From RYN-230 sp963704995 (GTDB lineage Bacteria > Actinomycetota > Actinomycetes > Streptosporangiales > Streptosporangiaceae), in the NCBI GenBank assembly GCA_963704995.1, contig CAVPIM010000002.1, forward strand, positions 5,091-69,090: DNA of 64,000 bases. The letters run 5' to 3'. Below are positions 1 through 8,144 of the stretch, one piece after another. The notes under the pieces were generated by a model. It was given only the letters and a program-made list of their open reading frames with translations, searched no databases and was not told the origin of the DNA. Numbering within the stretch: the stretch's first letter is position 1; every line of letters starts with the position of its first letter. The position numbers and the translations under genes are program-made.

Positions 1-884
1 GGCACGCCGGCGGCACGGACGCCGGCGGTACCGTCCGGCTGTCCGCGGCGGAGGCGGAAGCGGTGCTCGGCCCCGACGTGGCTGGCCTGCTCGGCCCGGA
101 CGAGGCCCGCGGGGTCGAGGTCATCGCGGTGCGCACCACCATCGGCCGGCTGGCCGCGCCCCCGGCCGACGCGCACGACGCCTACCTGCGGCTGCACCTG
201 CTGTCCGGCCGCCTCGTCCGGCCGCGGGGCTGCAACCTGGACGGCATCTTCTCCGTGCTGGCCAACGTGGTGTGGACCAGCCACGGTCCCTGCCCGGTCC
301 CGGGCTTCGAGGCCACCCGGCTGCGGCTGCGCCGCCGCGGCCAGGTCACCGTGCACGGCGTGGACAAGTTCCCGCGGATGGTCAACTACGTGCTGCCGGC
401 CGGGGTGCGGATCGCCGACGCGGACCGGGTCCGGCTCGGCGCGCACCTGGCCGACGGGACCACGGTCATGCACGAGGGCTTCGTCAACTACAACGCGGGC
501 ACTCTCGGCACGTCCATGGTGGAAGGCCGGATCTCGGCCGGCGTGGTGGTCGGGAACGGTTCCGACGTGGGCGGCGGCGCGTCGATCATGGGCACCCTGT
601 CCGGGGGCGGCAAGGAGACGATCTCGGTCGGGGAACGGTGCCTGATCGGCGCGAACGCCGGCATCGGCATCTCGCTCGGCGACGACTGCGTGGTGGAGGC
701 CGGGCTCTACGTGACCGCGGGGACCAAGGTCGCGCTGCCGGGCGGCCAGGTGGTCAGGGCCCGGGACCTGTCCGGCCGGCCGGGGCTGCTGTGGCTGCGC
801 GACTCCCAGACCGGCGCGGTCCGGGTCAGCGAGCGCGCCGGGCACGGCACCGCGCTGAACGCCGCCCTGCACGCGAACGCCTGA
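1..884 (+). CDS. dapD: 2,3,4,5-tetrahydropyridine-2,6-dicarboxylate N-succinyltransferase, 5' end cut off
   Basis: The protein succinylates tetrahydrodipicolinate with succinyl-CoA in the lysine/meso-diaminopimelate pathway in the cytoplasm. The frame is open from the left edge, so the true start lies outside the window; a GTG at 63 is internal. The C-terminal half has the Gly/Val/Ile-rich hexapeptide pattern of a left-handed beta-helix acyltransferase (VVGNGSDVGGGASIMGTLSG, GERCLIGANAGIGISLGDD). The motifs HGVDKFPRMVNYVLP and HEGFVNYNAGTLG are those of the actinobacterial DapD type. About 294 residues are present against roughly 315 for that family, so only a short N-terminal piece is missing. 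It ends 19 bases before xthA on the same strand. Confidence 0.9.
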   Translation, partial: HAGGTDAGGTVRLSAAEAEAVLGPDVAGLLGPDEARGVEVIAVRTTIGRLAAPPADAHDAYLRLHLLSGRLVRPRGCNLDGIFSVLANVVWTSHGPCPVPGFEATRLRLRRRGQVTVHGVDKFPRMVNYVLPAGVRIADADRVRLGAHLADGTTVMHEGFVNYNAGTLGTSMVEGRISAGVVVGNGSDVGGGASIMGTLSGGGKETISVGERCLIGANAGIGISLGDDCVVEAGLYVTAGTKVALPGGQVVRARDLSGRPGLLWLRDSQTGAVRVSERAGHGTALNAALHANA

Positions 885-903
885 CCGGCCGGAAAGGAAA
901 CCC

Positions 904-1698
904 ATGCGGCTGGCCACCTGGAACGTGAACTCGGTGCAGGCCAGGCTGCCCCGGCTACTCGGCTGGCTGGAGGAGGCCCGGCCGGACGTGCTCTGCCTCC
1001 AGGAGACCAAGGCCCCCGACGCCGCCTTCCCGGTCAGGGAGATCGGCGAACTCGGCTACGAGGCCGCGCTGTACGGCACCGGCCGCTGGAACGGCGTGGC
1101 CATCCTGTCCCGGGCCGGCCTGGACGACGTGCGCCGCGGCTTTCCCGGCGAGCCGGGGTTCCCCGACCCGGAGGCCAGGGCCATCTCCGCCACCTGCGCG
1201 GGCTGCCGGGTCTGGTCGGTGTACGTCCCGAACGGCCGGGCCCTGGACAGCCCGCACCTGGCCTACAAGCTGTCCTGGCTCGCCGTCCTGCGCGACGCGC
1301 TCGCCGCCGACCTCCGCCCAGGCGGGGACGGCTCGCGGCTGGCCGTGTGCGGGGACTTCAACATCGCCCCGCACGACGACGACGTCTGGGACCCGGCCGC
1401 GTTCACCGGCTCCACCCACGTCACGCCGGAGGAACGGGCCGCCCTGGCCGGCCTGCTGGACCTGGGGCTCACCGATGTCCCGGCCCGGGCGCTCAAAGGC
1501 CCGCCCTTCACCTACTGGGACTACCGGGCCGGCATGTTCCACAAGGGCATGGGCATGCGCATCGACCTGGTCCTGGCCAGCGGGGCGGTGGCCGCGGCGG
1601 TCAAAGACGCGTACGTGGACCGGGAGGCCCGCAAGGGCAAGGGGCCGTCTGACCATGCCCCGGTCGTGGTGGACCTGGACCTGCCCCCGGCGGCCTGA
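904..1698 (+). CDS. xthA: exodeoxyribonuclease III (AP endonuclease family)
   Basis: A Mg-dependent exonuclease/AP endonuclease of base excision repair, 264 aa, the usual length. It has the EEP-fold motifs in order: ATWNVNSVQAR at the N terminus, LCLQETK with the metal-binding Glu, WNGVAILSR, VCGDFNIAP with the catalytic Asp/Asn, MRIDLVLAS, and the C-terminal GPSDHAPVVVDL with the catalytic His. The ATG follows GGAAAGGAAACCC, a good ribosome binding site. A photolyase gene follows on the same strand after 60 bases, so two DNA repair genes are adjacent. Confidence 0.93.
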   Translation: MRLATWNVNSVQARLPRLLGWLEEARPDVLCLQETKAPDAAFPVREIGELGYEAALYGTGRWNGVAILSRAGLDDVRRGFPGEPGFPDPEARAISATCAGCRVWSVYVPNGRALDSPHLAYKLSWLAVLRDALAADLRPGGDGSRLAVCGDFNIAPHDDDVWDPAAFTGSTHVTPEERAALAGLLDLGLTDVPARALKGPPFTYWDYRAGMFHKGMGMRIDLVLASGAVAAAVKDAYVDREARKGKGPSDHAPVVVDLDLPPAA

Positions 1699-1758
1699 CC
1701 CGCGCGCCGTGGCCGCGCACCGGGTTCCCGCCGGGGGCAGCACCTATCCTCGGCATTC

Positions 1759-3189
1759 ATGGTTGCCCTTGTCTGGTTCCGCCGGGACCTCCGCGTGCAC
1801 GACCATCCGGCGCTCTGCGCGGCGCTGGCCGGGCACGAGCAGATCGTGCCGGTGTTCTGCCTGGATGACCGCCTGCTGCACGGGCGCCACGCCTCCGGGC
1901 CGCGCACCGCGTTCCTGCTGGAAAGCCTGACCGACCTGGACGGGCAGCTCGCGGAGCGCGGCGCCCGGCTGGTCATCCGGCACGGCCCACCCGAGCGGGA
2001 ACTGCCCGCGCTGGCCGGGGAGACCGGGGCCACCGAGGTTCACCTGAGCGCCGACCCCAGCCCCTACGAGGCCATCCGCGGCCGGCGGGTGCGGGCCGCG
2101 CTCGAAGAGGCCAGCGTCACCGGGCACGCTCATCCCGGGGTGAGCGTGGTGGACGACGTGCGCGCCATCCGCACCGGGCAGGGCCGCCCCTACACGGTCT
2201 TCACGCCGTTCTACCGGAACTGGGACGGCGTCCCGCGGCGCGCGGTCCTGGACCCCCCCAAGCAGATCGGCATGCCCGCCGGGACCCGGCACGGCCGGGT
2301 GCCCGCCCTGGCCGGCCTGGGGCTGGCGCAGGAGGTGGCCGATCCGGCCCCGGGCGGGGAGAGCGCGGGACTGGCCCGGCTGGCCGGGTTCCTGGACGGT
2401 GCGGTGCGGGACTACGACTCCGGCCGCGACCAGGCCGGCGCCGACGCCTCGTCCCGGCTGTCCCCGTACCTGCGCTTCGGCTGCCTGTCGCCGCGCGCCG
2501 TGGAAGAGCAGCTGCCCGGCGGAAACGGCGCCGACGGCGGGGACGGCGCCGAGGCGTTCCGGCGCCAGCTCTGCTGGCGCGACTTCTACCAGCACGTGCT
2601 GGTCCACCATCCGGACAACGCCCGGCAGGAGTACCAGGCCCGCTACCGCGGCACGCTGAAGTGGGCGGCCGACGAGGCCGGGTTCACCGCCTGGACCGAG
2701 GGCCGGACCGGGTTCCCGCTGGTGGACGCGGGCATGCGGCAGTTGCGCCGGGAAGGCTGGATGCACAACCGGGTCCGGCTGCTGGCCGGCTCGTTCCTGA
2801 CCAAGGACCTGGGCATCGACTGGCGGCGCGGCGAGGACTGGTTCATGCGGATGCTCCTGGACGGCGACCAGGCCAGCAACAACGGCAACTGGCAGTGGAT
2901 CGCGTCCGTGGGGGTGGATCCGCAGCCCGCCTTCCGGCGCATCTACAACCCCTCACTCCAGCAGGAGCGCTTCGACCCGGACGGCCGGTACGTCCGCCGG
3001 TACGTGCCCGAGCTGGCCGGGGTCCCGGACGAGTACCTGGCCGAGCCGTGGCGGATGCCCCGGGAGGAGCAGGAGCGGACAGGCTGCCGGATCGGCCGGG
3101 ACTACCCGGGACCCATCGTGGATCACAAGCAGGCGCGGCAGGCGGCGCTGGACCGCTACCGGGACGCGGCGGCGGCCGCCGGGCCGTGA
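1759..3189 (+). CDS. phrB: deoxyribodipyrimidine photo-lyase (CPD class I)
   Basis: A light-driven FAD flavoprotein that splits cyclobutane pyrimidine dimers, 476 aa. The N-terminal alpha/beta antenna domain begins VWFRRDLRVHDHPAL. The C-terminal FAD-binding helical domain has CWRDFYQHVL, GFPLVDAGMRQL, GWMHNRVRLL and SNNGNWQWIA, the block with the Asn/Trp residues that contact FAD and form the electron-transfer chain. It ends RRIYNPSLQQERFDP, typical of class I enzymes rather than cryptochromes. It converges on the DUF5134 gene, with only 19 bases between the two stop codons. Confidence 0.93.
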   Translation: MVALVWFRRDLRVHDHPALCAALAGHEQIVPVFCLDDRLLHGRHASGPRTAFLLESLTDLDGQLAERGARLVIRHGPPERELPALAGETGATEVHLSADPSPYEAIRGRRVRAALEEASVTGHAHPGVSVVDDVRAIRTGQGRPYTVFTPFYRNWDGVPRRAVLDPPKQIGMPAGTRHGRVPALAGLGLAQEVADPAPGGESAGLARLAGFLDGAVRDYDSGRDQAGADASSRLSPYLRFGCLSPRAVEEQLPGGNGADGGDGAEAFRRQLCWRDFYQHVLVHHPDNARQEYQARYRGTLKWAADEAGFTAWTEGRTGFPLVDAGMRQLRREGWMHNRVRLLAGSFLTKDLGIDWRRGEDWFMRMLLDGDQASNNGNWQWIASVGVDPQPAFRRIYNPSLQQERFDPDGRYVRRYVPELAGVPDEYLAEPWRMPREEQERTGCRIGRDYPGPIVDHKQARQAALDRYRDAAAAAGP

Positions 3190-3208
3190 CTAATGCCGCT
3201 GGTGACTC

Positions 3209-3918
3209 CTAGAGCATCAGGATCAGCATGTAGCCCATGGTGACGCCCATCGCGATCTGGCAGCACGCCGCCAGCCCCGGCGACAGCGCGCGCGGGCCCG
3301 GGCGGGCCGCCCGGTGCGCCGGGCCCGCCCGGTCCGGGCCCGCCACGTCCGGGACGGTGGCTGGTCCCGCACCGGACCCGGTCACCGGCTCCAGGGCGGA
3401 CGCGGCCCGGGCGGCCCGGGCCAGGCGGGCAGCCGGTCAGCCTGCCACATCACGTAGCCCACCATGAACACGGCGAAGACCAGCGCGAGCAGCGGGAAAC
3501 GGCCCGCAGCGGCCGGGCCGGCCATGGCGGGCCCGGGCCCCGGGCCCGCCGCACGGACGCCGAGCAGCATGTACACCATCGCGCCGCACATCACGAGGTG
3601 CGGAACGGCGTGGCGGTGCGCAGGCCGGCCGGGCCTGGCCGCCGTGGCCCGGGCCCTCCGGCCGCCCCAGGCCCGCCAGCCGAACCAGGCCGTGCCGCCC
3701 GCGAACATCCCGGCCCAGCGGCCGGGCAGCGGGTTGAGCCAGCTGACCAGCATGCCCGCCATGGCCACGCCCATCACGGTGTGCACCAGGTCAACGTCGC
3801 GCCCGCCCGGCCGCCGGTGCGCCCACGTGAGGACCAGGCGGCTGGCGCAGTACGCGGCGGTCGCGATCATGATGGCGGCCAGGATGCCCGGCCAGCCAGG
3901 CAGGTCCCCCCACGTCAC
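3209..3918 (-). pseudogene. DUF5134 family membrane protein, frameshifted near the C terminus
   Basis: A small integral membrane protein of unknown function, recognised as DUF5134. The GTG start at 3918 sits just after GGAGGTCA and overlaps the TGA of the upstream gene (GTGA). The frame runs through several hydrophobic segments (GILAAIMIATAAYCAS, VMGVAMAGMLVSWL, LALVFAVFMVGYVMW) and stops at 3382. The adjacent frame from about 3430 to the TAG at 3209 encodes a typical family end, CCQIAMGVTMGYMLILML, reached through ALEPVTGSGAGP. A single-base loss near 3422-3432 explains this. Either the gene is frameshifted or the sequence has an error there. Read through, the product would be about 236 aa. 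Confidence 0.75.
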
Positions 3919-4922
3919 TGACCTCCCCGCGGCCCGCGTGCAGATGGTTCCCGCCGCGCCGGTCCGCGGGCAGGCCAGAAGGCGAGGACCAGCACAATCA
4001 GCAACGGGCCCGTACCGGGGTCGGTGCCGCTCCCGGTGAGGATGCCGCCGAGGGCCTGACCCGCCACCCCTATCGCGGCGGCCAGCACCGCCGCCAGGGC
4101 GAGCATCACCCGGGCCGCGGCCGGCGGCAGGTAGACGCCAAGGCCGGCCAGGGCCAGGAGAACGGCGAGGACGACGGAGGTGGCCAGTCCCTGGTGGGCC
4201 AGGAACGCCGCGCCGTGGCGGCTGATCGCCGCCAGCCAGGCTGGCTCGCCCGCGGCCACGCCGGACAGCGGGCCGGGCCAGGCCTGCGGGGCACGGCTCG
4301 CGGGCAGCAGCGCGAAGGAGGCCAGGCTGGCCCACACGGCGAGCCAGAGGGCCCGCGCGGCCGGGGCACCCACGGCCCGGGCTGCGACGAAGGGGGCGGC
4401 CAGGTCGCCGTCGCGCGGGCCGCGATCGCGGGGCCACAGCAGGATCGCGAGCAGCGCGTAGAGGACCGCCGGGCCGGGGGTGCCGCTGACCGGGTTGGCC
4501 GACCCGGTCAGCAGACCGCCCAGGCCTTCCCCGAGCCACCACACGCCGAGGGCCCAGACGACGGAGGCGCCCAGCGCCACCCTGACCGTGGGCCGCCAGG
4601 CGATGCCGAGGCCCAGCAGCAGCTGGATGGTGGCGAAGGCCGCGTTGAGCGCGACCGGGTGCTGGCCCACGAGCCGGGCATCCCAGATCACCGGCAGGCT
4701 CACCAGGGCCGGATTGCCCGGTGCCGTGGCCGCCAGCATCTGGCTGAGGGACCGGGTGAACATGACCGGCTGGTACTGCAGGATCGCGTCCAGCAGCCAC
4801 AGGGCCCCCAGGGCCAGTTGCAGCCGCCGCCGGGCGTCGGGCGCGGTCCAGCCGGCCGGGGCGAGAGCGCGGTCGTCGCCGGGCGCGTGCGTGCCGCGCT
4901 GGGTAACGGCTATCTCACTCAC
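3915..4922 (-). CDS. multi-pass membrane protein of unknown function
   Basis: 335 aa, not recognised by family. A soluble N-terminal stretch of about 30 residues is followed by many hydrophobic segments (LQLALGALWLLDAILQ, AFATIQLLLGLGIAW, AVLYALLAILLWPRD, LALAGLGVYL, LIVLVLAFWPA), suggesting seven or eight membrane helices. Its stop overlaps the GTG of the DUF5134 gene by four bases, so the two are translationally coupled and probably act together. A perfect 18-bp palindrome lies about 240 bp upstream of the start. Confidence 0.7.
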   Translation of the reverse strand: MSEIAVTQRGTHAPGDDRALAPAGWTAPDARRRLQLALGALWLLDAILQYQPVMFTRSLSQMLAATAPGNPALVSLPVIWDARLVGQHPVALNAAFATIQLLLGLGIAWRPTVRVALGASVVWALGVWWLGEGLGGLLTGSANPVSGTPGPAVLYALLAILLWPRDRGPRDGDLAAPFVAARAVGAPAARALWLAVWASLASFALLPASRAPQAWPGPLSGVAAGEPAWLAAISRHGAAFLAHQGLATSVVLAVLLALAGLGVYLPPAAARVMLALAAVLAAAIGVAGQALGGILTGSGTDPGTGPLLIVLVLAFWPARGPARREPSARGPRGGQ

Positions 4923-5458
4923 GGCTGGCTCTCCTGGTTCCGTGTTTAATTCGCCACAGGACGTTTGTTACGGCGCGATCGGCGGAGGGCCTTTCTGGTA
5001 CGCCAGGGTGCGATAGGAGAAGCGTAAAGGCCGACCTATTCCGGTCGCAAGCATGAGCCGCCACGATGTCGCCGCAAGCGCCCTGAGCAGGCATAACGTG
5101 GGGATCCTTCTCAATTTCCCGGGCCGCCGATAAACCCGGTGGGGGTATCTCGGGAACCACCTGGCGGTATTAGCTAATACCGGCCCGGCGTGCGGCGCAG
5201 GGCCGGGGCAATTACCGGAAACTGAAACAATGGGCGGCCGCCCGCCCCGGTGCCCGCCCGGGCGCGTGCGGCGTGTTCTGGTGGGCCCCGCCCGGCACCC
5301 GGTGAACTGGCCGGCGAATCCTCCCCTCCACCGCCGCTCCCGCACCGAACGCTCCAGAGGCGGAAAAAAACGCGGAAAAGTTGTTGGCGCCGGGCGGGAC
5401 GAAGACTCCTAACTGTGCCGGCGCCTCTTGTGGGCCGGGCCAGAGGAGGGGACGCGGC
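4923..5458. other. intergenic region between divergent genes
   Basis: 536 bases with no convincing gene. It is less GC-rich than its flanks and separates the leftward membrane operon from the rightward secreted-protein gene. The only clear structure is the perfect palindrome at 5165-5182. A purine run (CGGAAAAAAACGCGGAAAAG) lies around 5360-5379. Confidence 0.5.
5165..5182. promoter_or_regulatory. perfect 18-bp palindrome, candidate operator
   Basis: CGGTATTAGCTAATACCG is its own reverse complement over all 18 bases with no spacer. It lies between two divergently transcribed units in an AT-richer stretch, as expected for the site of a dimeric repressor. No adjacent regulator gene identifies the protein. 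Confidence 0.5.
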
Positions 5459-5902
5459 ATGAACTCACTGACCAAGGGGTCGGGCATCGCCCTCAGCATG
5501 CTCGTCGCGGCGACCGCCAGCGTCCTGCTGCTGGTGGTGCCCGGGCACCCGCGGGCAGGTTCCTGGCGGGGCACGGGCGGGCCCGGCGGGGTCATGGTGG
5601 CCACCGCCGCGGCGACGTCGCCGGCGGGCCCGCCCGGTTCAGGCGGGCGGCCCCCGGCGACCAGCACGCCCGCTCCCGGCACCCCGGCGGCCGGATTGCG
5701 CCCGGTCTGCCGTGCCGCAGGGGCGCACGGCGGCCGGGCCCGGGCCGGGCAGCCTCACCGGCCCGGCCCCGGGCAGCGTCACCGGGGCCGCCGGCCGGCG
5801 CAGGACCGGCCCGGATCATGCCGTTCCCCCTGGGCCCGCCGTCACCAGGAGACTCCGGGGCGCTTGCCGTCATACCGCGGAATCCGCCCAGACCTGCCCT
5901 AG
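5459..5902 (+). CDS. hypothetical small secreted protein
   Basis: 147 aa if translated from the ATG at 5459, which follows AGAGGAGGGG, a strong ribosome binding site. The N terminus (MNSLTKGSGIALSMLVAATA followed by SVLLLVVPG) looks like a signal peptide or membrane anchor. The rest is Gly/Pro/Ala-rich and low in complexity, and the later part reads poorly as protein. It ends 19 bases before the sigma factor gene. I do not recognise it; only the start region looks convincingly coding, and it could be shorter or spurious. Confidence 0.35.
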   Translation: MNSLTKGSGIALSMLVAATASVLLLVVPGHPRAGSWRGTGGPGGVMVATAAATSPAGPPGSGGRPPATSTPAPGTPAAGLRPVCRAAGAHGGRARAGQPHRPGPGQRHRGRRPAQDRPGSCRSPWARRHQETPGRLPSYRGIRPDLP

Positions 5903-5921
5903 CGCGTTCTACCGTGATGAC

Positions 5922-7475
5922 ATGCTCGACCGCGACATCGTGTCCGCCATCGTGGCGGGCGACCCGGCGGGACTCGAATCCGCCTACGACCGCTACGCGA
6001 CGGGCCTGTACGCCTACTGCCGGTCCCTGCTCACCGAGCCCGCTGACGCGGCCGACGCCGTCCAGGACACGTTCATCATCGCCGCCGGGAAGCTGTCCGC
6101 GCTCCGTGATCAGGACCGGCTCCGGCCCTGGCTGTACGCGGTGGCCCGCAACGAGTGCCGCCGCCGGCTCCGCTCCACCAGCAGCGCCGCCCCGCTCGAC
6201 GAGGCGGCCGGGGTGACCGATGAGCCAACCAACCTCGGGGCCGATCTGGAACAGGCGGAGCGTCGTGAGGTGGTGTGGTCAGCGCTGGCCGGGCTCACCC
6301 CCAGCGAGCGGGAGATCATCGAGCTGAACCTGGGTCACGAGCTGGACGGGGCCGACCTGGCCGACGCGCTCGGCGTCCCGCGCAACCAGGCGCACGCCAT
6401 GGCCTCGCGGGCCCGGGCTCATTTCGAGGCCGCGCTCGGCGTCTTGCTGGTGTCCCGCTCGGGCCGGGACGCCTGTGCTGAACTGGACGGGATCCTGGAG
6501 GGCTGGGACGGCCGGCTCACCGTGCTGCTCCGCAAGCGGATCGGGCGGCACATCCGGCGCTGCGCCGTCTGCGGTGACCGGCAGCGCCGCGAGCTCAGCC
6601 CGGTTGCGCTGCTGAGCCTGCTGCCGGCCGCTGTGCCGCCCGCCGCCCTGCGGCACCAGGTGCTCGGCCTGATCGCGGACGGTTCGCCCGGGGCTGTGGC
6701 CCAGCGGATCGCGGTCGGGCAGCGGGCGGGCCAGCTCGGGCCCGGCGGCTTCCCCCGGCCCCTCGACCCGCCGTCGCCGGTCCGGCTGCACCACCTCGTG
6801 CACCGGCAGCTGGCGCACGGGCCCCTGGCGCACCGGTCCCTGGAGCACGGGACCGCGTACGCGCGCGGCGGCGCGGCGGTCGGCGGGGCCGCGATCGTCG
6901 GCGGTGCCCTCGTCGGCGGCGGACTGCTGCTCCATCCCGGCCCGGCCCGCCCGCCCGGCGCAGTTCCGGCGCCGCCCGCCAGCAGCACGCCGGCCGCCGC
7001 GGGCCCGCGGGCGGCGTCCTCGCCCGGGGCGGGCGGCGCCGGCGAGGGGGCCACCTCGCCCGGGCCGGAGGTGCTGCGCACCGGGAGCGCCGCCAGCCCG
7101 GCCCCGGCCAGCCCGGCCCCGGCCAGCCCGGCCCCGGCCACCTCCGCGGCCCCCTCGCCCGGGATATCCGCCGTGGTCGCGGGCACCCTGACCGTGTCAC
7201 CGGCGAGCGTGGGCCTCAAGCTGTCTCTCGGCGGCCTGTGGACCGGGACGCTCACCCTCACCGCACACGGCGGCCCGGTGTCCGCCTACCACCTCACGGT
7301 GCCCGTGCCGCTGCTCCAGGACCTCACCCTCAGCCAGGCCTCCGGGTCGCTGGCGGCCGGGCAGAGTGTCCAGATCAGGGTGACCGCCGCGGGCGGTGCC
7401 CTGTTCTCCACCGCCCTGCTGACCGTGAACCCGGGTGGCCTCAGCGTGCCTGTCACGTACCAGCTGCTCGGCTAG
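5922..7475 (+). CDS. ECF sigma factor with fused anti-sigma-like zinc motif, membrane segment and extracytoplasmic tail
   Basis: 517 aa from the ATG at 5922. Residues about 1-170 are an ECF sigma-70 factor: region 2 with DAADAVQDTFIIAAGKL and LRPWLYAVARNECRRRLR, then region 4 with LTPSEREIIELNLGHEL and the helix-turn-helix ADALGVPRNQAHAMASRAR. Near residue 209 HIRRCAVC fits the H-x3-C-x2-C zinc motif of anti-sigma factors. A glycine-rich hydrophobic segment (about 316-337), an Ala/Pro linker with repeated PAPAS units, and a beta-rich C-terminal domain (VSPASVGLKLSLGG, SLAAGQSVQIRVTAAGG) follow. Family knowledge suggests self-regulation by an outside signal. Most ECF factors are about 200 aa, so the extension is unusual. 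An in-frame ATG further upstream has no ribosome binding site. Confidence 0.8.
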   Translation: MLDRDIVSAIVAGDPAGLESAYDRYATGLYAYCRSLLTEPADAADAVQDTFIIAAGKLSALRDQDRLRPWLYAVARNECRRRLRSTSSAAPLDEAAGVTDEPTNLGADLEQAERREVVWSALAGLTPSEREIIELNLGHELDGADLADALGVPRNQAHAMASRARAHFEAALGVLLVSRSGRDACAELDGILEGWDGRLTVLLRKRIGRHIRRCAVCGDRQRRELSPVALLSLLPAAVPPAALRHQVLGLIADGSPGAVAQRIAVGQRAGQLGPGGFPRPLDPPSPVRLHHLVHRQLAHGPLAHRSLEHGTAYARGGAAVGGAAIVGGALVGGGLLLHPGPARPPGAVPAPPASSTPAAAGPRAASSPGAGGAGEGATSPGPEVLRTGSAASPAPASPAPASPAPATSAAPSPGISAVVAGTLTVSPASVGLKLSLGGLWTGTLTLTAHGGPVSAYHLTVPVPLLQDLTLSQASGSLAAGQSVQIRVTAAGGALFSTALLTVNPGGLSVPVTYQLLG

Positions 7476-7502
7476 CGCCGCCGGGGCCCGCCGGGCGCTA
7501 GC
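7471..7502 (+). terminator. hairpin over the stop codon of the sigma factor gene
   Basis: GCTAGCGCC at 7471-7479 pairs with GGCGCTAGC at 7494-7502 around a GC-rich loop. It includes the TAG stop and has no T-run, as is usual for actinomycete terminators. Confidence 0.45.
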
Positions 7503-7538
7503 GTGCGGGGGTGGCGCCGGCGGGCGGATCCGCCTGGC

Positions 7539-8036
7539 CTAGTCCCGCTCGACCCTGCGCAGTCCTCGCTCAGGCGTCCACGACTCAACGACGAGCTTGG
7601 TGGCCTCGGCGTTGAGCCCGGTGATGACGACCTCGGTGATGTCGGCCACGAACATCTCCCCGTCCGGTTGCCCGTCCGGCTCGTCCGTGGCCACCGGGCC
7701 GGCGGGGATGGCCCGTCCGGCGATCTTCGCCTCGCCCGGCCAGTCGCGCTCCTTGCCCTCCTCAGGGTGGAAGGTCGGGCCGTGCAGGGCGAAGCGGGGA
7801 TCCCGCCTGAGGTCCGCCCCCTTGCGTGCGCCGGTCATCGAACCGAAGCGGAGATCGCCGTCCGTGAACTCGCACTCGATGCCCGAGATGCGGGGCGAGC
7901 CGTCGGCGCGCAGCGTCGCGATCGTCTTGTGGCGGCCGGCGTCGAACAGCCGCCGCACCCGCCCGGCGAACTCTGGTTCCGCCTGCTCGATCGCCTTCCA
8001 ACGCCGGCACGGCCACAGCGTACTCGGATGTCGCAC
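7539..8036 (-). CDS. pyridoxamine 5'-phosphate oxidase-like (FMN/F420-binding split barrel) protein
   Basis: 165 aa from a GTG at 8036. The core FDAGRHKTIATLRADGSPRISGIE, FGSMTGARKGADLRRDPRFALH and AKIAGRAI is the split-barrel fold of PPOX-type flavin or deazaflavin oxidoreductases. No substrate can be assigned. The first dozen residues are not typical. Homologues usually begin M-x-x-W-x-x-I-E-Q-A-E-P; here the equivalent GTG (GTGCCGGCGTTGGAAGGC) would fit only if one T were removed. So a one-base insertion near 7998-8004 may have displaced the true start. Divergent from the drug exporter gene. Confidence 0.7.
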   Translation of the reverse strand: MRHPSTLWPCRRWKAIEQAEPEFAGRVRRLFDAGRHKTIATLRADGSPRISGIECEFTDGDLRFGSMTGARKGADLRRDPRFALHGPTFHPEEGKERDWPGEAKIAGRAIPAGPVATDEPDGQPDGEMFVADITEVVITGLNAEATKLVVESWTPERGLRRVERD

Positions 8037-8091
8037 CGGCGTGAGCGAACAACCAGCAGGGCGTCCTCAGGCCGATCGCGAAATAGCACGC

Positions 8092-8132
8092 CGTGTCAGT
8101 CGTCGTGTCAGGGGCGTGTCAGGAGCGTGTCA
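8092..8132 (+). promoter_or_regulatory. four direct CGTGTCA heptamers, candidate SARP binding site
   Basis: CGTGTCA occurs at 8092, 8104, 8115 and 8126, spaced 12, 11 and 11 bp. SARP regulators bind direct heptamer repeats with 11-bp (one helix turn) spacing at the promoters they activate. The array ends 12 bases before the ABC transporter start at 8145, and a SARP gene lies at the far end of this exporter unit. Confidence 0.65.
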
Positions 8133-8144
8133 GGGCCGGTGCCG

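Noticed and set aside
5712..5921. Upstream in-frame extension of the ECF sigma factor
   Set aside because: The extra 70 residues are low-complexity Gly/Pro/Arg without a ribosome binding site; the ATG at 5922 gives the normal ECF start.
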